Assembly: GCA_949775045.1 (NCBI GenBank)
Contig: OX459100.1
Span: 14,874,447 to 14,938,446, forward strand
Reading direction: 5' to 3'
DNA from: Metridium senile
Taxonomy: Eukaryota; Cnidaria; Anthozoa; Actiniaria; Metridiidae
DNA: 64,000 nt
In this document: in pieces, positions 1 to 11,432 of the stretch
Numbering within the stretch: the first letter of the stretch is position 1
Layout of the letters: every line of letters begins with the position of its first letter
Position numbers and translations under genes: made by a program
Notes under the pieces: generated by a model
The model's database searches: none
The model's input: only the letters and a program-made list of their open reading frames with translations
What the model was told of the DNA's origin: nothing

Positions 1-56
1 TTTTTATACGAGTCCGGGAAGTTGCTGTATTTAGCGTCTGAAGTTCGGCACTTTGC

Positions 57-121
57 GTCCGCCATTAATCGATCGCGTTCTTCTGAGCCGGCCAGTCAAT
101 AAAGGAAGTGACGTCATATGC
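57..121 (+). promoter_or_regulatory. Promoter-like or terminal-repeat segment with CRE, 5' of THAP gene
   Basis: A GTCCGCCATTA box (57-67, followed by ATCGAT at 68-73) lies 35 bp before a perfect palindromic CRE, TGACGTCA (109-116), which runs on as TATGCGCAA. The same two blocks, in the same order and with 34 bp between them, occur in inverse orientation at 7832-7899 ahead of the P2X7-domain gene. This could be a shared promoter architecture or the inner part of a terminal inverted repeat whose outer end lies left of the window. Confidence 0.55.
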
Positions 122-234
122 GCAACGCTCGAATGTTCGCGGCAAGACAAACTCTGTCATTCTTGTTGGCGCGATCAGCGATATTCACCAAATCTTTATA
201 ATGCTTGCACAATTCTAATTGCAAACACGAAAAT

Positions 235-3200
235 ATGCCTCCTACAAGATGTGTGGTTCAAGATTGCTCCAATTTTTCCAATAACAAAGCCGGGATTTCA
301 ATACATAACAGTCCGAAGTCTGGTCACTTACGAAATGAATGGATCAGATTTGTTCGCACCAAAAGACAAAACTTCAAACCATCAGGTCGTTTTGGAATAT
401 GCTCCATTCATTTCGAAAGTGAACAATTCACAAGAAAGGTTCACATAGAGGGATACGAAAGGCGACTTATTAAAGGAGCTTGTCCGAAGATTTGGAAGGA
501 CGCACAAGAAGGAACGCCGCAATCAGAGCGAGCTCGCCGCACGGTAAGTGTTGCTTTTGTCGTGTCTCTTGTTCAGAAATTTTAGTCGCTTTACTTATAA
601 CATAATACAAAATTACTTAGCATCAAGACCTGAATATATATATATGAATATATGAATTAGTAAATTTATAATAATACTAATACTTCTACTACTAATAATA
701 ATGATAATAAAAAGAAGTTGTGCTGTTGATATTGATCATCTACTTTGACCTACTTGCGTGTCGCGAAGCTTACAATTTACAAAACAAAAGGAACAAAGCA
801 AGACAATTATATACTAATATAAACTCTTGACAATAAGACAATTATCTTAAGACTAGACGTCTTTTATACGCATTATGTGCAGTTTATATTGTAATCAATT
901 TTCCATTCTTTATCGTATAGGCGCTGAAAGAGGTTTTTTCACGACCTGAGCAAAACGAACAAATCTGTTGTACTGGCAATACTGCATGTTCAGGTGAATA
1001 CGATTACGAAACAATCTTATAAAATAATAATAATCTTATACACTGCATGTAAAATTAGAAACTGACAATAACGCTCTATTCTCACGTCTATAGTATCAGA
1101 GGTAGAGCTGACGACTAGTTGTACTCCTCCTTCCAATGATCCGTCCTTCCCGTCTTTAATGGAAACACCTGTGCCTACAACTCCACCACATCAATCAAGT
1201 ACTTTTCCTTTAATTGATTCGGCCACACCAAGCTTCGCGACAAGTCTCTCATTCACATGCAGTACACCTCTTTCCTCTGATCCACTGTGTGAAAACTGTG
1301 TCGCTCTAAGATCAGATAAAAAAACACTGCAGACAAAAATTACACGCCTGGAACGAAAACTGCAAGAAAAGGAAACGCAAATGGAAATAAATCAGACGAA
1401 TTGGGCAGATGCTGTTAAATCAATGGCTGATCGTTCAGCAAGTGTTTCCACAGGTAAATAAATAGAAAATAATGGTAATTAGGAATGCGCGTTTAATGAC
1501 AAAAAGTCTGGACAGTCTGGTCTAGGCCGTGCGAACATTAGACGCTTGTCTAGTGAACGTTTCACCATTTTTAAAAAAAATATATTTTCCAGTTTTACTG
1601 AAATGTCAAAAAATTAGCAATGGCCTAGTGCACTAATCCTGCGCGAAACTCAGCAAATTTCCAGTGTTTTACATCGTAATCCCAAACGACTGAGCAATGT
1701 TTTCCCGACCTAGACAGACTGTTTGACATTTCAAACGCTCTAGTGTAGTGTATGTCTGGAAATCAACAAATACATTCGGCGCACGGCTCGCTCAAGTGCA
1801 CATTATGTAAGAATTTATAAGATGTTGTAAGAATTACAAAAACTGTTTAATAAATATAACAAAATAGACAACAAACGTTGATATTTTTACAAACAAATCA
1901 TGTCAAATATAATAACAATAATATTCATTTGATGATTAAGTACTAATTAATTAATTACAACTGAGATATATAAAATCATTCCACGTAATGTTTTGTTCAC
2001 ATCATGCATTCATGCTCCTTCCTCCTTGTAGCCACACAGACAGACACAAGTATCCTTCAAGAGCAGCACAGTGACGAAAATGAGGGTAACTTTGACACTG
2101 ACGATGAGACTGATGATGAACTGGTTGATGAGATGATGGAATTAGAGGATGGTCCCACAAATCACAATGAAGATACTGATTGGACAACAGAGCAAATTGA
2201 CAAAGAATACAATGAAATGAATGAGGATGATGACAGCCCAAAAAAATCCAATCCAAGGTATTTTGTCTATATAATATGTTTATAGTATGGATAATAATAA
2301 TAGATAATGTCACTTTCATAATATTCTTGATTAGTTACTATCAATTGGAGAGAGCTAGAGAGTTAAAACATCAATAGGATGGCTTCATTTAAATCTACTA
2401 TCACTATTAGTCAGTTTATATTTTTCTGTCTTCTTTTTTTAGACTAGAGTACCAAAACAAGAATATAAAAGAAGAACCAAAAGGCATAGTTTTTCTGTCA
2501 AAATTGATGCTTCTTTTCCAACATTGCCATTTCTGCTATGCAAGTAATCCTGGCAATAACATTACACAGACTGGAACATTATTAACTATTGAATCCATAT
2601 GTCATGTTTGTAAGAGAGAAAATACTTGGAAGTCCCAGCCCTATCTACTTGGTAAATTTCCAGCAGGGAATCTGTTACTTAGTTTCGCAATACTAAGTGC
2701 AGGTGCATCCTTTAGCAAGATTGCACTTGTGTTTCAGCATATGGGCCTGTTGATGTACCATCGTTCAGTGTTTTATTATCAGCAACGATATCTACTAATC
2801 CCAACCATAGTTACTTTCTGGCGTTCCTACCAAGAGAAAATCATCCAGTCACTCCATGGCAAAGATGTTGCTTTAGCTGGAGATGGTCGCCATGATAGCA
2901 TGGGCCACTCAGCAAAATATGGCACATACTCAACATTCTGTTGTACAATTGGGCTTGTCATACATATTGTTCTTGTGCAGGTAATATAATCTTAAATTGT
3001 AAGCCACAGTAAACAGTTATGTATTATGTCAATTGTGTCAACTACATTACCTGACAAAAAGTTCAATTGTGTGGTCAATCCTGTCAATATGCAATGTATA
3101 TGAGCTATTAGTTGTAACCAGTTACCCTTTTTATTTGTTATTTCCAGTAATTTATAATAAATTTAAAGTCATTGTAAATGTTGGTATTTGTTTGCTTGTT

Positions 3201-5918
3201 TCTATTTTTTCCTGTTTGTTTTTTTTAGTTATTTTTTTAAAATTCATTTTTTTAGGCAAATCAAGCTGGTAGCAGCACAGGCATGGAATTTCTTGGGCAT
3301 CAAAAGGCAATGGCATTTCTTTTAGCTACTGGCATGATCATCAAATCCTTTATATCAGACCGGCACACTGGTATAGCTAAATGGATGCGCGAAGAATGCC
3401 CAAAGCGGTGTAAAGAGCTTGGAAAGCCAGTCATCGATCATTTCTTTGATTTGTGGCACATAGCTAAAAGTAAGACAAGCTAAATGTTTACAATTAATTA
3501 AACTTTTAAAAAAGTTATATTCTTTTAATTTCAGTGAATACAAAATTCAATTCAATAGAGCAATATAATTATAATAATAATCAACATAACAATAAGAAGC
3601 ATAAGAATGGTAATATTATGATATTGACAATGGTAATAGTTTCCTCCTGCTAATGATTATAAAGATTAATGAGAAGTTAAATTTCCCTTATAAAACTAGC
3701 TTGCTTGCTAGTTTCCATTTATAAAACATAAGATGAAAAATACACATTAGAAATAAGCATTGTTCACCTTACCAAATATAAGTACTTATTATCCAACTAG
3801 TCATAGACGAGTAAAAATATATCGCAGGAGTAGGACTGGATCGAGTAAAAATATCCAGCGACATTTTTACTTGTCTATGACTAGCCCTGAATTTTCTAAA
3901 AACCTTTTGATTGGATAATAAACAACTTATTAAACAGTTTGACGTGTAATATGGCTGGATATTTTACCTGGAGGCTCGTCAAAATACAGCATTTCACTCG
4001 TACAATATCCAATATACACATTAAAATGTCTAATAAGATATATATATTTATATATATGGCACTGTTTTACATTGTCTAGAAATCCAGAAAGTCATGACAA
4101 AGCTTGGTAAAGAAAAAGGATGTGAAATAGTAGGGAAATGGAAAAGAAAATGTGTGAGTCATTTCTACTGGTCTGTAACCTCCACTCCAGCAAAAATGGG
4201 AGCAGTTGTATTGGCCAAGTTCCATTCGTTTTTGAGTCATGTAATCAACAAGCACACTAATCTGCCCAACAAAATATTTAGCAAGTGTAACCACAAAGAA
4301 ATCACAACACCAAGACTATGGATGTTAAAACGTAAGTCAAACACATATAATATAACTACCAAGGCTTGCATATAACAGAATCTGAATTGAATGTAGAAAT
4401 GTAAAAAAATATTTGCACTTTTTAGGTTCAGAAGCTTATGAAAGGCTTACAGAAGCTTTGGAGAAAACAAGTTTGGTGAAAGGAATCAAACAAGCCTCTC
4501 CTGAGGCACAGACTAGCTGTTTGGAAGGTTACCATTCCGTCATCAATCAATTTGCTCCTAAAATGTTTGCCTATTCATACCTGGGAATGCTTTCAAGGTA
4601 TGTGATTACATTACAGAGGGTCCTGAAGAGGGGAGGGGGGGGTCCAAATCCCATTTCCCAGTTTATATTTTGACCAAATCCCAGTCAAACATCACATAAT
4701 CCCATCAGTTTTGCTTAAGTTTTTTTAAGTTTTCAATCCCATTCCCATTTTCTATTGTTCTGTTATTTGTAAATCCCAGTCCCAGTGCATCAATCCCATT
4801 TTCCCAGTCAAAAATAAGGCCAATCCCAGCTCCTATTTTAACATGAACAGTTTTTCTCATCACCACATTAAAATGCTTTTCAATCACTGCTATTTATGTG
4901 AATTATTTATTTGAAGGACAATTCTCTCGGCCCTCCATTTCAACTACAACCTAAGAAGAGACAGCAAAACAGACAGTGATGGTAACATTAAGCTCAGACT
5001 GGTCTACCCTAAGTTTTAAGATGGTAAAGCCACAGTCCGAGAGGTTAAAGTGCAACCAAATTATGGTCAGTAAAAAAGATTAAAAACTCTCTGATTACAA
5101 ACACTAAAAGCATTTACCGTTGTATATAAAATGCAATAACCATGCTATCTATTTTCAATGTATGCTTTCAGTCATTCACAGTACTAGTACAATAATATTA
5201 TTAGTCAAAAAAATGTAGCTATTAATGATATCTTTTACAGTGAAGACACTCGAACCGTGAACACTTTGAGTTTTTTTATACTTGTTTTAACCAATATCCC
5301 ATGAGCGAATAGATTAGAAATAAAATTTATTATGAACAATTAGTGTATTTGGACTCACTGCTTCATTTTAAGAGGTTTTTAAGCAGTAGAAGGTTTAGAA
5401 AATAATAAAATGAAAAAAAGGAAGTGTTCACGGTTCGAGTATCCTCACTGTAATATTGAGATTTTGATTGCAATCATATAATTTACTTTCAGAATATGTT
5501 GATCAGTTATTCAAAACACTAACTTCAACCCCTAGAGAAGAACTTACGAAATTAAGAGAAGAATTAGAAAAAGAGGTTCCAGAGCCCTTACATTCAATGC
5601 TGGACAAAGAAGATAAAACAGATGCCATTAATAAGCACATTCACAGGAAAAATAAAGAAACCATTATCTGCCCTCCAACATGTACAGGTAAATCTATTGG
5701 ACACTTTTGCAATCACATTTCACATTTTATTTAACAATCATTTTATGTCTTTTTTAGACGAAGAGCTTCAACAATTAATAGATGGGCCAACTAAAACAAC
5801 AAATTCAACAAGAAAGGCTCCATGTTGCAAAAATTGTGGTAAACCAACCAAAGGCCACCCAAAGAAAAAAGATGGTCTTTACCAGTGCTTCCTCTTAGAA
5901 TCCGAAAATGAAAGTTAG
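235..5918 (+). CDS. THAP-domain Kolobok-like DDE transposase gene, 11 exons, one in-frame stop
   Basis: Exons: 235-543, 921-993, 1100-1453, 2032-2257, 2443-2980, 3256-3469, 4080-4331, 4426-4597, 4917-5065, 5493-5687, 5758-5918 (880 codons). All junctions are GT/AG and in phase. Exon 1 is a THAP zinc finger (C6, C11, W36, C56, H59), a DNA-binding fold. Exon 3 holds a Ser/Thr-rich linker and a short coiled coil; exon 4 is very acidic. Exons 5-8 match what I know of Kolobok transposases: DGRHDSMGHSAKYGTY (first Asp near residue 468), SDRHTGIAKWM (Asp near 535) and DLWHIAK (near 565). Exon 11 ends with a CxxC...H...C knuckle. A TAA at 5017-5019 in exon 9 would truncate the protein at about 746 residues, after the catalytic core but before the knuckle. 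It is a transposon gene or a decaying domesticated copy. ATG 235 is chosen because the THAP fold starts directly after it. Confidence 0.8.
3786..4037. repeat. Compound fold-back repeat, copy 1
   Basis: The segment consists of two successive imperfect palindromes: one around a motif for ACGAGTAAAAATATCGC and its complement, the other around GGATATTTTAC. It starts with TTATTATCC and ends with CTAATAAG. An inverted second copy of the same composition lies at 36581-36880. It fills most of intron 6 of the THAP gene. It looks like a non-autonomous element, but no transposase family can be assigned from its ends. Confidence 0.6.
4614..4845. repeat. AATCCCA-rich degenerate repeat in intron 8
   Basis: About a dozen AATCCCA/AATCCCAG motifs follow a GAGGGTCC start at 4617. 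The element at 29672-30024 also starts with GAGGGTCC and carries arrays of ATCCCGC. No matching right end is seen here, so this is probably a truncated relative. Confidence 0.4.
5238..5450. mobile_element. 213-bp MITE with TA target duplication
   Basis: Terminal inverted repeats start CAGTG(A)AGACACTCGAACC and extend about 30 bp. The element is flanked by TA on both sides (5236-5237 and 5451-5452), as in Tc1/mariner-type elements. It sits in intron 9 of the THAP gene, so it is younger than that intron. Confidence 0.7.
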
Positions 5919-6115
5919 CTTTGAAATTTTACAATTTGTTGAATATCCAAATTTTGTTCATGTTTATCTAAATGATTACAGAGATGTCAATTTGATCTTA
6001 TTCGATCTTATGTTAAATACAGATTCCATAAAGTTATATAAAAGGAAACTAAGAAAATATTGTTACATGATTATTACTACAAAGACATTCATAAACAATG
6101 TGTGTCTGTTATTTG

Positions 6116-6397
6116 TATACACCTATTTCAAAAATCGTTGTCGCAGCCGAAGCTACAGTCCACACTCTGAAGCCTGCAAAGGATGTCGGTAATATGAACT
6201 GAATGTGTGATTTATTACGCGCTTTTGAAATAAATATTTGTTTCAAATCATCTATCACTGCAAAACTTGTTATGTTCATATACCGCAAACACAAAACCAA
6301 AATATGCTATGAATAAATCGATAACAAGAGTAAAAATACCACCATACTGGTGGACTGTAGCTTTGATTGCGACTACAATTTTTGAAATAGGTGTATA
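6116..6397. mobile_element. 282-bp MITE, TATACACCTATTTCA termini
   Basis: The left end TATACACCTATTTCAAAAAT and its complement at the right end continue as terminal inverted repeats of about 45-50 bp containing AGCTACAGTCCAC. Relatives or solo ends occur at 36015-36315, 43646-43785 and 55505-55580. It lies between the convergent THAP and P2X7-domain genes. Confidence 0.7.
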
Positions 6398-6906
6398 AAT
6401 ATATTACTAGTGACTGCACTTTCTAAAATCACAGAGAGCACACATAAATCAGTCTTATGTGCCGAATCTAATCGTCATTTGCTGCAGAGCCAATTACATT
6501 AGGTTCGATGTTGTTTCATATGTCGATCCAAATAGAATCGAATACAGCAGAATATAATCGAATTTTGAATTAATTGCATATTCAATTCACCTTATTTTAC
6601 TGCCAAAAAATGTGATTTTATGTATTAGGTTCGGCACAACGATAGCTCGACGTTTGAACCGGGTCTTAGAAAATTATATTTGAATATAATCAGTGATATG
6701 GTACAACAGAACTAAAGCAGAGACAATCATCAGAGAATCTGCAAATTCGAAAACTATATTTTCTGCTAACCCTAAAGTGCATGATAAATCAAAAAATATT
6801 TCTATTTTGTAAAAATTAGAAATGTTGTTTCTCCTGGCTTTAGTTCTGTTTGTGACATATTATATAATAATAATAATAATAATATTATATACTAACTAAT
6901 TGTTTG

Positions 6907-7787
6907 TCACTGTTCATCTTCTTCGCTATCTGTGCTATTTTCTATTTCCTCATCTTCGTCATCTGCATCTTCTTCATAGCCACGGTAACAACAATTTTCA
7001 TCATGAAATGTGTCTCTTATTTTGTTGTAGACACAACACGGCAAAGCCAACCTTTTTGAATGTCCAACGTAGTCATACATAAATCTGATGTACTGCCTGT
7101 AAGCCACTGCCCGGAAAAACCTGAAAAATAATGTCGAATTACTTTATCATATAATAAAAGTACGAGTGAATAGTAAAGGTTTTTTCTAGTGTTTTTTTTT
7201 TAACGAGAAGCACGCAACGATCTATTTTACTTACTCCGAATCAGTCCTTCGTACTTGCTGACGTAAACTTGTATACAGCGCTTTTTTTCGCGTTCTTAGC
7301 CCGACTGCAGCGACCTCCAAAACCCATGGTTTGAGGCAGATGTCTTCAAATGCTGGATGTGTTGTGATGCAGCGATTGGAGTCATCAAATTCGTCCATCT
7401 TTTCCCGACATTTGTCATATTCTAAACAGCAACTACACTCTTCATGTTTCACGATGTGATTGAGATTAAACTGGGAGCATTTGCACCTACAATGTATAAA
7501 AAAGGTTAAATATAACTCCTAAAGAAATAATTATCGGTTTATGATTGTATATACCATGTATTAACTTGCTGGAACCCAGAGAATCGTTCCACCAGTTGTT
7601 GTTCTTCGGCATTTTCCCGTTCAACTTCAAAAGCGTATTCCTCTGCTTGTTCTTCTGTTGCTAGCGGCTCTATATTGTCATCAGACATTAGCTCAGTAGT
7701 CGATAATGTTGTTGAGAGGGTCTCTTCGTATTCTTCGCTTAGTAATGATGAAAAATTCTCATCATAGTCATCCAGAACAGACGCCAT
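6907..7787 (-). CDS. Stand-alone P2X7 C-terminal (ballast-type) cysteine-rich domain protein
   Basis: Three exons: 7555-7787, 7235-7486, 6907-7120, in phase (232 aa). Start ATG 7785-7787 is the first ATG downstream of an in-frame stop. Residues 1-77 are acidic and low in complexity. Exon 2 carries C79xC81, a CSCC cluster (95-98), C104, C117 in RCITTHPAFEDICL and C128. Exon 3 carries AVAYRQYIRFMYDYVG and LPCCVYNKIR, then an acidic tail. This order matches the intracellular cysteine-rich region of vertebrate P2X7, but no P2X channel segments or transmembrane helices are present. In P2X7 that region binds zinc and nucleotide; the role of free-standing versions is unknown to me. It converges on the THAP transposase gene and shares its upstream motif pair. 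Confidence 0.75.
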
Positions 7788-7831
7788 TTCATACAAGTAT
7801 TACAGAGAAATGTATTTCGACATGAAGCGTC

Positions 7832-7899
7832 TTGCGCATATGACGTCACACATTTAATGTACAACCGCTGTACAGTATCAAGATCGAGTAATGGCGGAC
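7832..7899 (-). promoter_or_regulatory. Promoter-like or terminal-repeat segment of the P2X7-domain gene
   Basis: Read on the minus strand, GTCCGCCATTACTCGAT (7899-7883) is followed 34 bp later by a CRE in TGACGTCATATGCGCAA (7848-7832). This mirrors 57-121. Further out, TTGCTGT is also shared, at 23-29 on the left and about 7919-7925 on the right. Confidence 0.55.
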
Positions 7900-8144
7900 A
7901 AAATTTTAGCGTTTTTGACAGCAATTTTTAGGTGCAAAAAAGTTTTTTTTTGGCATTATTTTTTTGTAACTATCCTTTTTAAGCATATATTTAAGGATAG
8001 CATCCTAAAAAAGTGCGAATTTTGCACCTTGATTTTCGTAAGACTAGCACTTTAAGGGCTATCAAGAGTGTCGCTTCAATGTCGAGATCGGCAAAGTGTT
8101 TTCAGTGTCAAAAAAGCATGGAGAATTTTAAGAACTTTTATGAA

Positions 8145-8325
8145 ATCGATAATAATCGATAATTATCGATTAGAATTAATAAAAATCGATCGAAATCGAT
8201 ACTCACACATTCAAGCATTATCGATTTTTATCGATTTCCGATAACAATCGATTGATTAATATTGATTATTATCGATTTTTATTGATTTTTATCGATTATC
8301 GGAATTATCGATTGGTACGGCCGGG
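8145..8325. repeat. ATCGAT-rich tract
   Basis: About 180 bp contain more than a dozen ATCGAT or near-ATCGAT hexamers in both orientations, with spacing of roughly 8-20 bp, in AT-rich DNA. No coding potential is seen. Confidence 0.6.
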
Positions 8326-8457
8326 CCTATGGTTGAAAAAGAGGTGGCAATTGTAAGTTACCGAGTACCATAAGTCTCCTGGTGAGTTGTAAAGATTTTT
8401 TTCCACTTTCTTGGTTGATCAAATCAAAGACGTGTTTGTAGGTTGTGTGAATAATAA

Positions 8458-9585
8458 CAGTCCGGGAGTTTACTAGTTTTGGTAATGTTTTGTAAACACA
8501 GCTCTAACCAGTCGTGAATATGGCAACGATCAATCATCTCAGGACACACAATACATGTACATTCGTAAAGTACGTCGCAACGCGTTAGTAACTAGGTTCA
8601 GGTTTTGATTCCATTCACACACAATTATTTACATTTCGTAGACTGGTTAACTCTATGGCTTATTTATAAGGTTTTTATTCAATTCACTTTCAATTACATA
8701 AATTTCGTCAAATGTTTCATCGAATAAGTATTAAAAGGAAATTACAATCTAGATTTATTTTAGATCATAGTTTAGTAATATTTATATTTGAATACATCGA
8801 TAAATAATATAGTTGCAGTTGTTTTCCACAAACACGAGAGGACTTTCCAAGGATGTCACGATGGTGGTCCATCTACAGTCAATTGTGAGCATAAGAATAT
8901 CTGTAAAAAGACATGGATGCAAAAATTATATTTTGAAAATATAGGCTATACAATCAACAAAATTTAGTCTTTCTTCAGTCACTTGCTTCTATTTTCTCGA
9001 CTTGATTAAAAAGACTCAAAATCGTATCTTATTGCTAACGAATAATATATAGAAAATATTCACAGAATGCTATCCTTGTGTATTCCAACAGGCAAGCGAG
9101 ACTTTCGTGCCATATTACGATAGTAGATGACATTGGGTTTTCTACTCATCATTCTTCTCAAACCGTTGCACGCTCTCCTAGAGGGTTGCACGCTACGAAA
9201 CTTGGAGTGTGAGCACATTGTATCTTTGCAATTCGAGGAAAAATACTCCCATTTCCCCAACAAATCTTTAACAGGCACTAAATAGGCATCAAAGTTAGTT
9301 ACTTACCAGTTATTAAGCAAAAATTGCATCAACAGCGATCACAAAGAAGACAATTTCAACTAAAAACTCTTACTCTATCAGCATGAAACCTTAAGAAGTC
9401 TGCCATTACAACTTCCTGCGATAATTTGCTTAGCTAAAACCCTGTATGTATGCATGCTTGGAACAAGCAATATTACTGGTTGAACAATGTTGAAGTAGAA
9501 TATACAGCTGAATATATTTCGTGACAGGCAGAAACAATAGATATGACGTCAAAATGATTACCAATTCTGGTAATCTCCCGGACTG
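8458..9585. mobile_element. 1.1-kb inverted-repeat element, CAGTCCGGGAG ends
   Basis: CAGTCCGGGAGTTTACTAG at the left and its near-complement at the right form TIRs of about 30 bp. The interior has no convincing gene. The target duplication is unclear: the flanks read ATAA on the left and ATTAA on the right. Confidence 0.6.
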
Positions 9586-10173
9586 ATTAAACATGGTGCT
9601 ATTTCAACCTATTCTTAAACATTTTTTAAAAACATCTATTGAACTTGAGTCGGTCAAACAACAACATTATACAAGAAATAAATACATCAAGTTAGAAATC
9701 AAAAACTTTAAAGATTTTTGTAGATACGTGTAGACTAATTACGGGCGAGTTGGTTTTTGGTGAGTTGAATGTCAGGCGAGTTGACCAGGATTCCACTTAT
9801 TATTTCAAACAGACAGTGTGTCAGTATGTGTGAGCATTTTAATGCTGATTGTGGTCTTTGATGCACTATGTGACTTTCAAAAAGACTCCTTGATTTGTCC
9901 CATGATACCATAAGAACCCAAATAGTCTAACTTTCAACTAAGCTCCAATTTTGTAAGAACCTCTTTCGGCTAACTTTAAAAAAATAAAAGTCTCACCGGG
10001 TGTTTACTGTACTTTAAGCAGAATGCTTATCAGAAGTTCTGCAGTGTTTTGACAATCCCCAAGTGGTTTTAAAACTGCACACAGCACAGCAAGCGAGTTT
10101 TCTATTTCTTTTATAAAATGCCATGCAAATGCACTTGATGTGTGCTCTAATAGACTCAACAATCAGAATGTAC
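9586..10173. other. Intergenic stretch, nothing recognised
   Basis: AT-rich sequence without a gene, RNA or repeat that I can support. Confidence 0.5.
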
Positions 10174-10271
10174 GCACTGGCTGTAGAATGAACGAGAAAT
10201 CAAATACAGCACGAGGTCATAGCCGAGTGCTGTATGAAGATTTTCGAGTTCATTCTACAGCCAGCAAGTGC
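10174..10271. repeat. 98-bp hairpin
   Basis: GCACTGGCTGTAGAATGAAC is repeated as an imperfect complement about 60 bp further on, around a central AGCACGAGGTCATAGCCGAG. It is a fold-back; no flanking duplication was identified. Confidence 0.5.
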
Positions 10272-11432
10272 TTGCATTGGTCGGTAAAGCACGAACTAGA
10301 AGTCTCTAACCCTTTTAATATTCAAACTGAGTGCACAGCATTGAAAAGACGATTACAAAATGCGATAAACAATCAAAAACAGCCGATGAAGAGAGAGTTT
10401 CAAATGCTAGAGATCGAGCGAGCGTTGGTTTTGACAAACATTTTAACGAGCAAAAAGTGGAGAAATATAAGTATTATATTTCCGAAACCTGACGTGAAAT
10501 TAGGCAAATGAAACTTTTTAAATCCGACAAGAATTCTAAATAACTTTAACATACCTCAATAGCTGTTCAAAAATGTTTTGTTTAATTTCCTCTCTCGAAT
10601 TTGTAAACAACATGGCGTTAAGTTGAGCTTGGCTCACTTGTTTGTGTCTATATATATTTCTTTCTAAAAGCTCATTTTCATTTCTTCGACGTTGAGATAT
10701 ATCAATAAAACTTTTTTTCTTTACATTTCAATTTGAAATGATGAAGAAAACTTCAAAAATTGTATGTATTTTGGTCTTACAATGTTGGTAAGTTTGTTGA
10801 AAACAGCCATCGGTTTCAACCCACGCTTGTTCAGTAAAATTACTGGGAAGCCTTTTAAAAGCAAAGCGTCGTAATTGTACATGCAATTGTAAATGACCCA
10901 AAAATGCTTACTCTTTATAAATATTTGTGTTCTGAGGGTGAGGGAAGATGTTAGCTCATTTACAGCATGAAAATCGTGCAGTAATGTCATTACAACATAA
11001 AAATTATTCTGTAAGTCCCGTTACAGGGCGCTCATGAGCCAATCAGATTCCAGGATTTTGTACTGTGCATGAAGTTTGAATATTAAATAGTAATATCCAA
11101 TGATAAATATAATATTTAAAAAAACCCTCATTAATAATTCATGACCATTTTGTCCAATCTGATGCTCCTCTCTGGTCACGAGGAAAGCATTTGAAACAGG
11201 GAGGGATTTGAATGGGTCCCAGGGGAATAATGGTGTAGAATAGAAGAACAATGGAATGCAAGTAAACATGATTAATGTCATCAAGTTCATTAGCATATCT
11301 CTACTATTACTATAATAGGTCAATTCCCAAATGCAAAGAAGCTCCCTTTTCTTTTGCTTCTCCCTCAGGATTTTATACTTGATAAATCACTCCTGCTTGT
11401 ATTTTAAATTATAGTACATATTTATTCAACAG

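Noticed and set aside
2002..2319. Minus-strand frame opposite THAP exon 4
   Set aside because: Shadow of the acidic exon 4; no supporting signals.
10140..10511. 123-codon frame upstream of the Rab-like exon as its first exon
   Set aside because: It contains a hairpin, has no P-loop, and no donor in the right phase was found.
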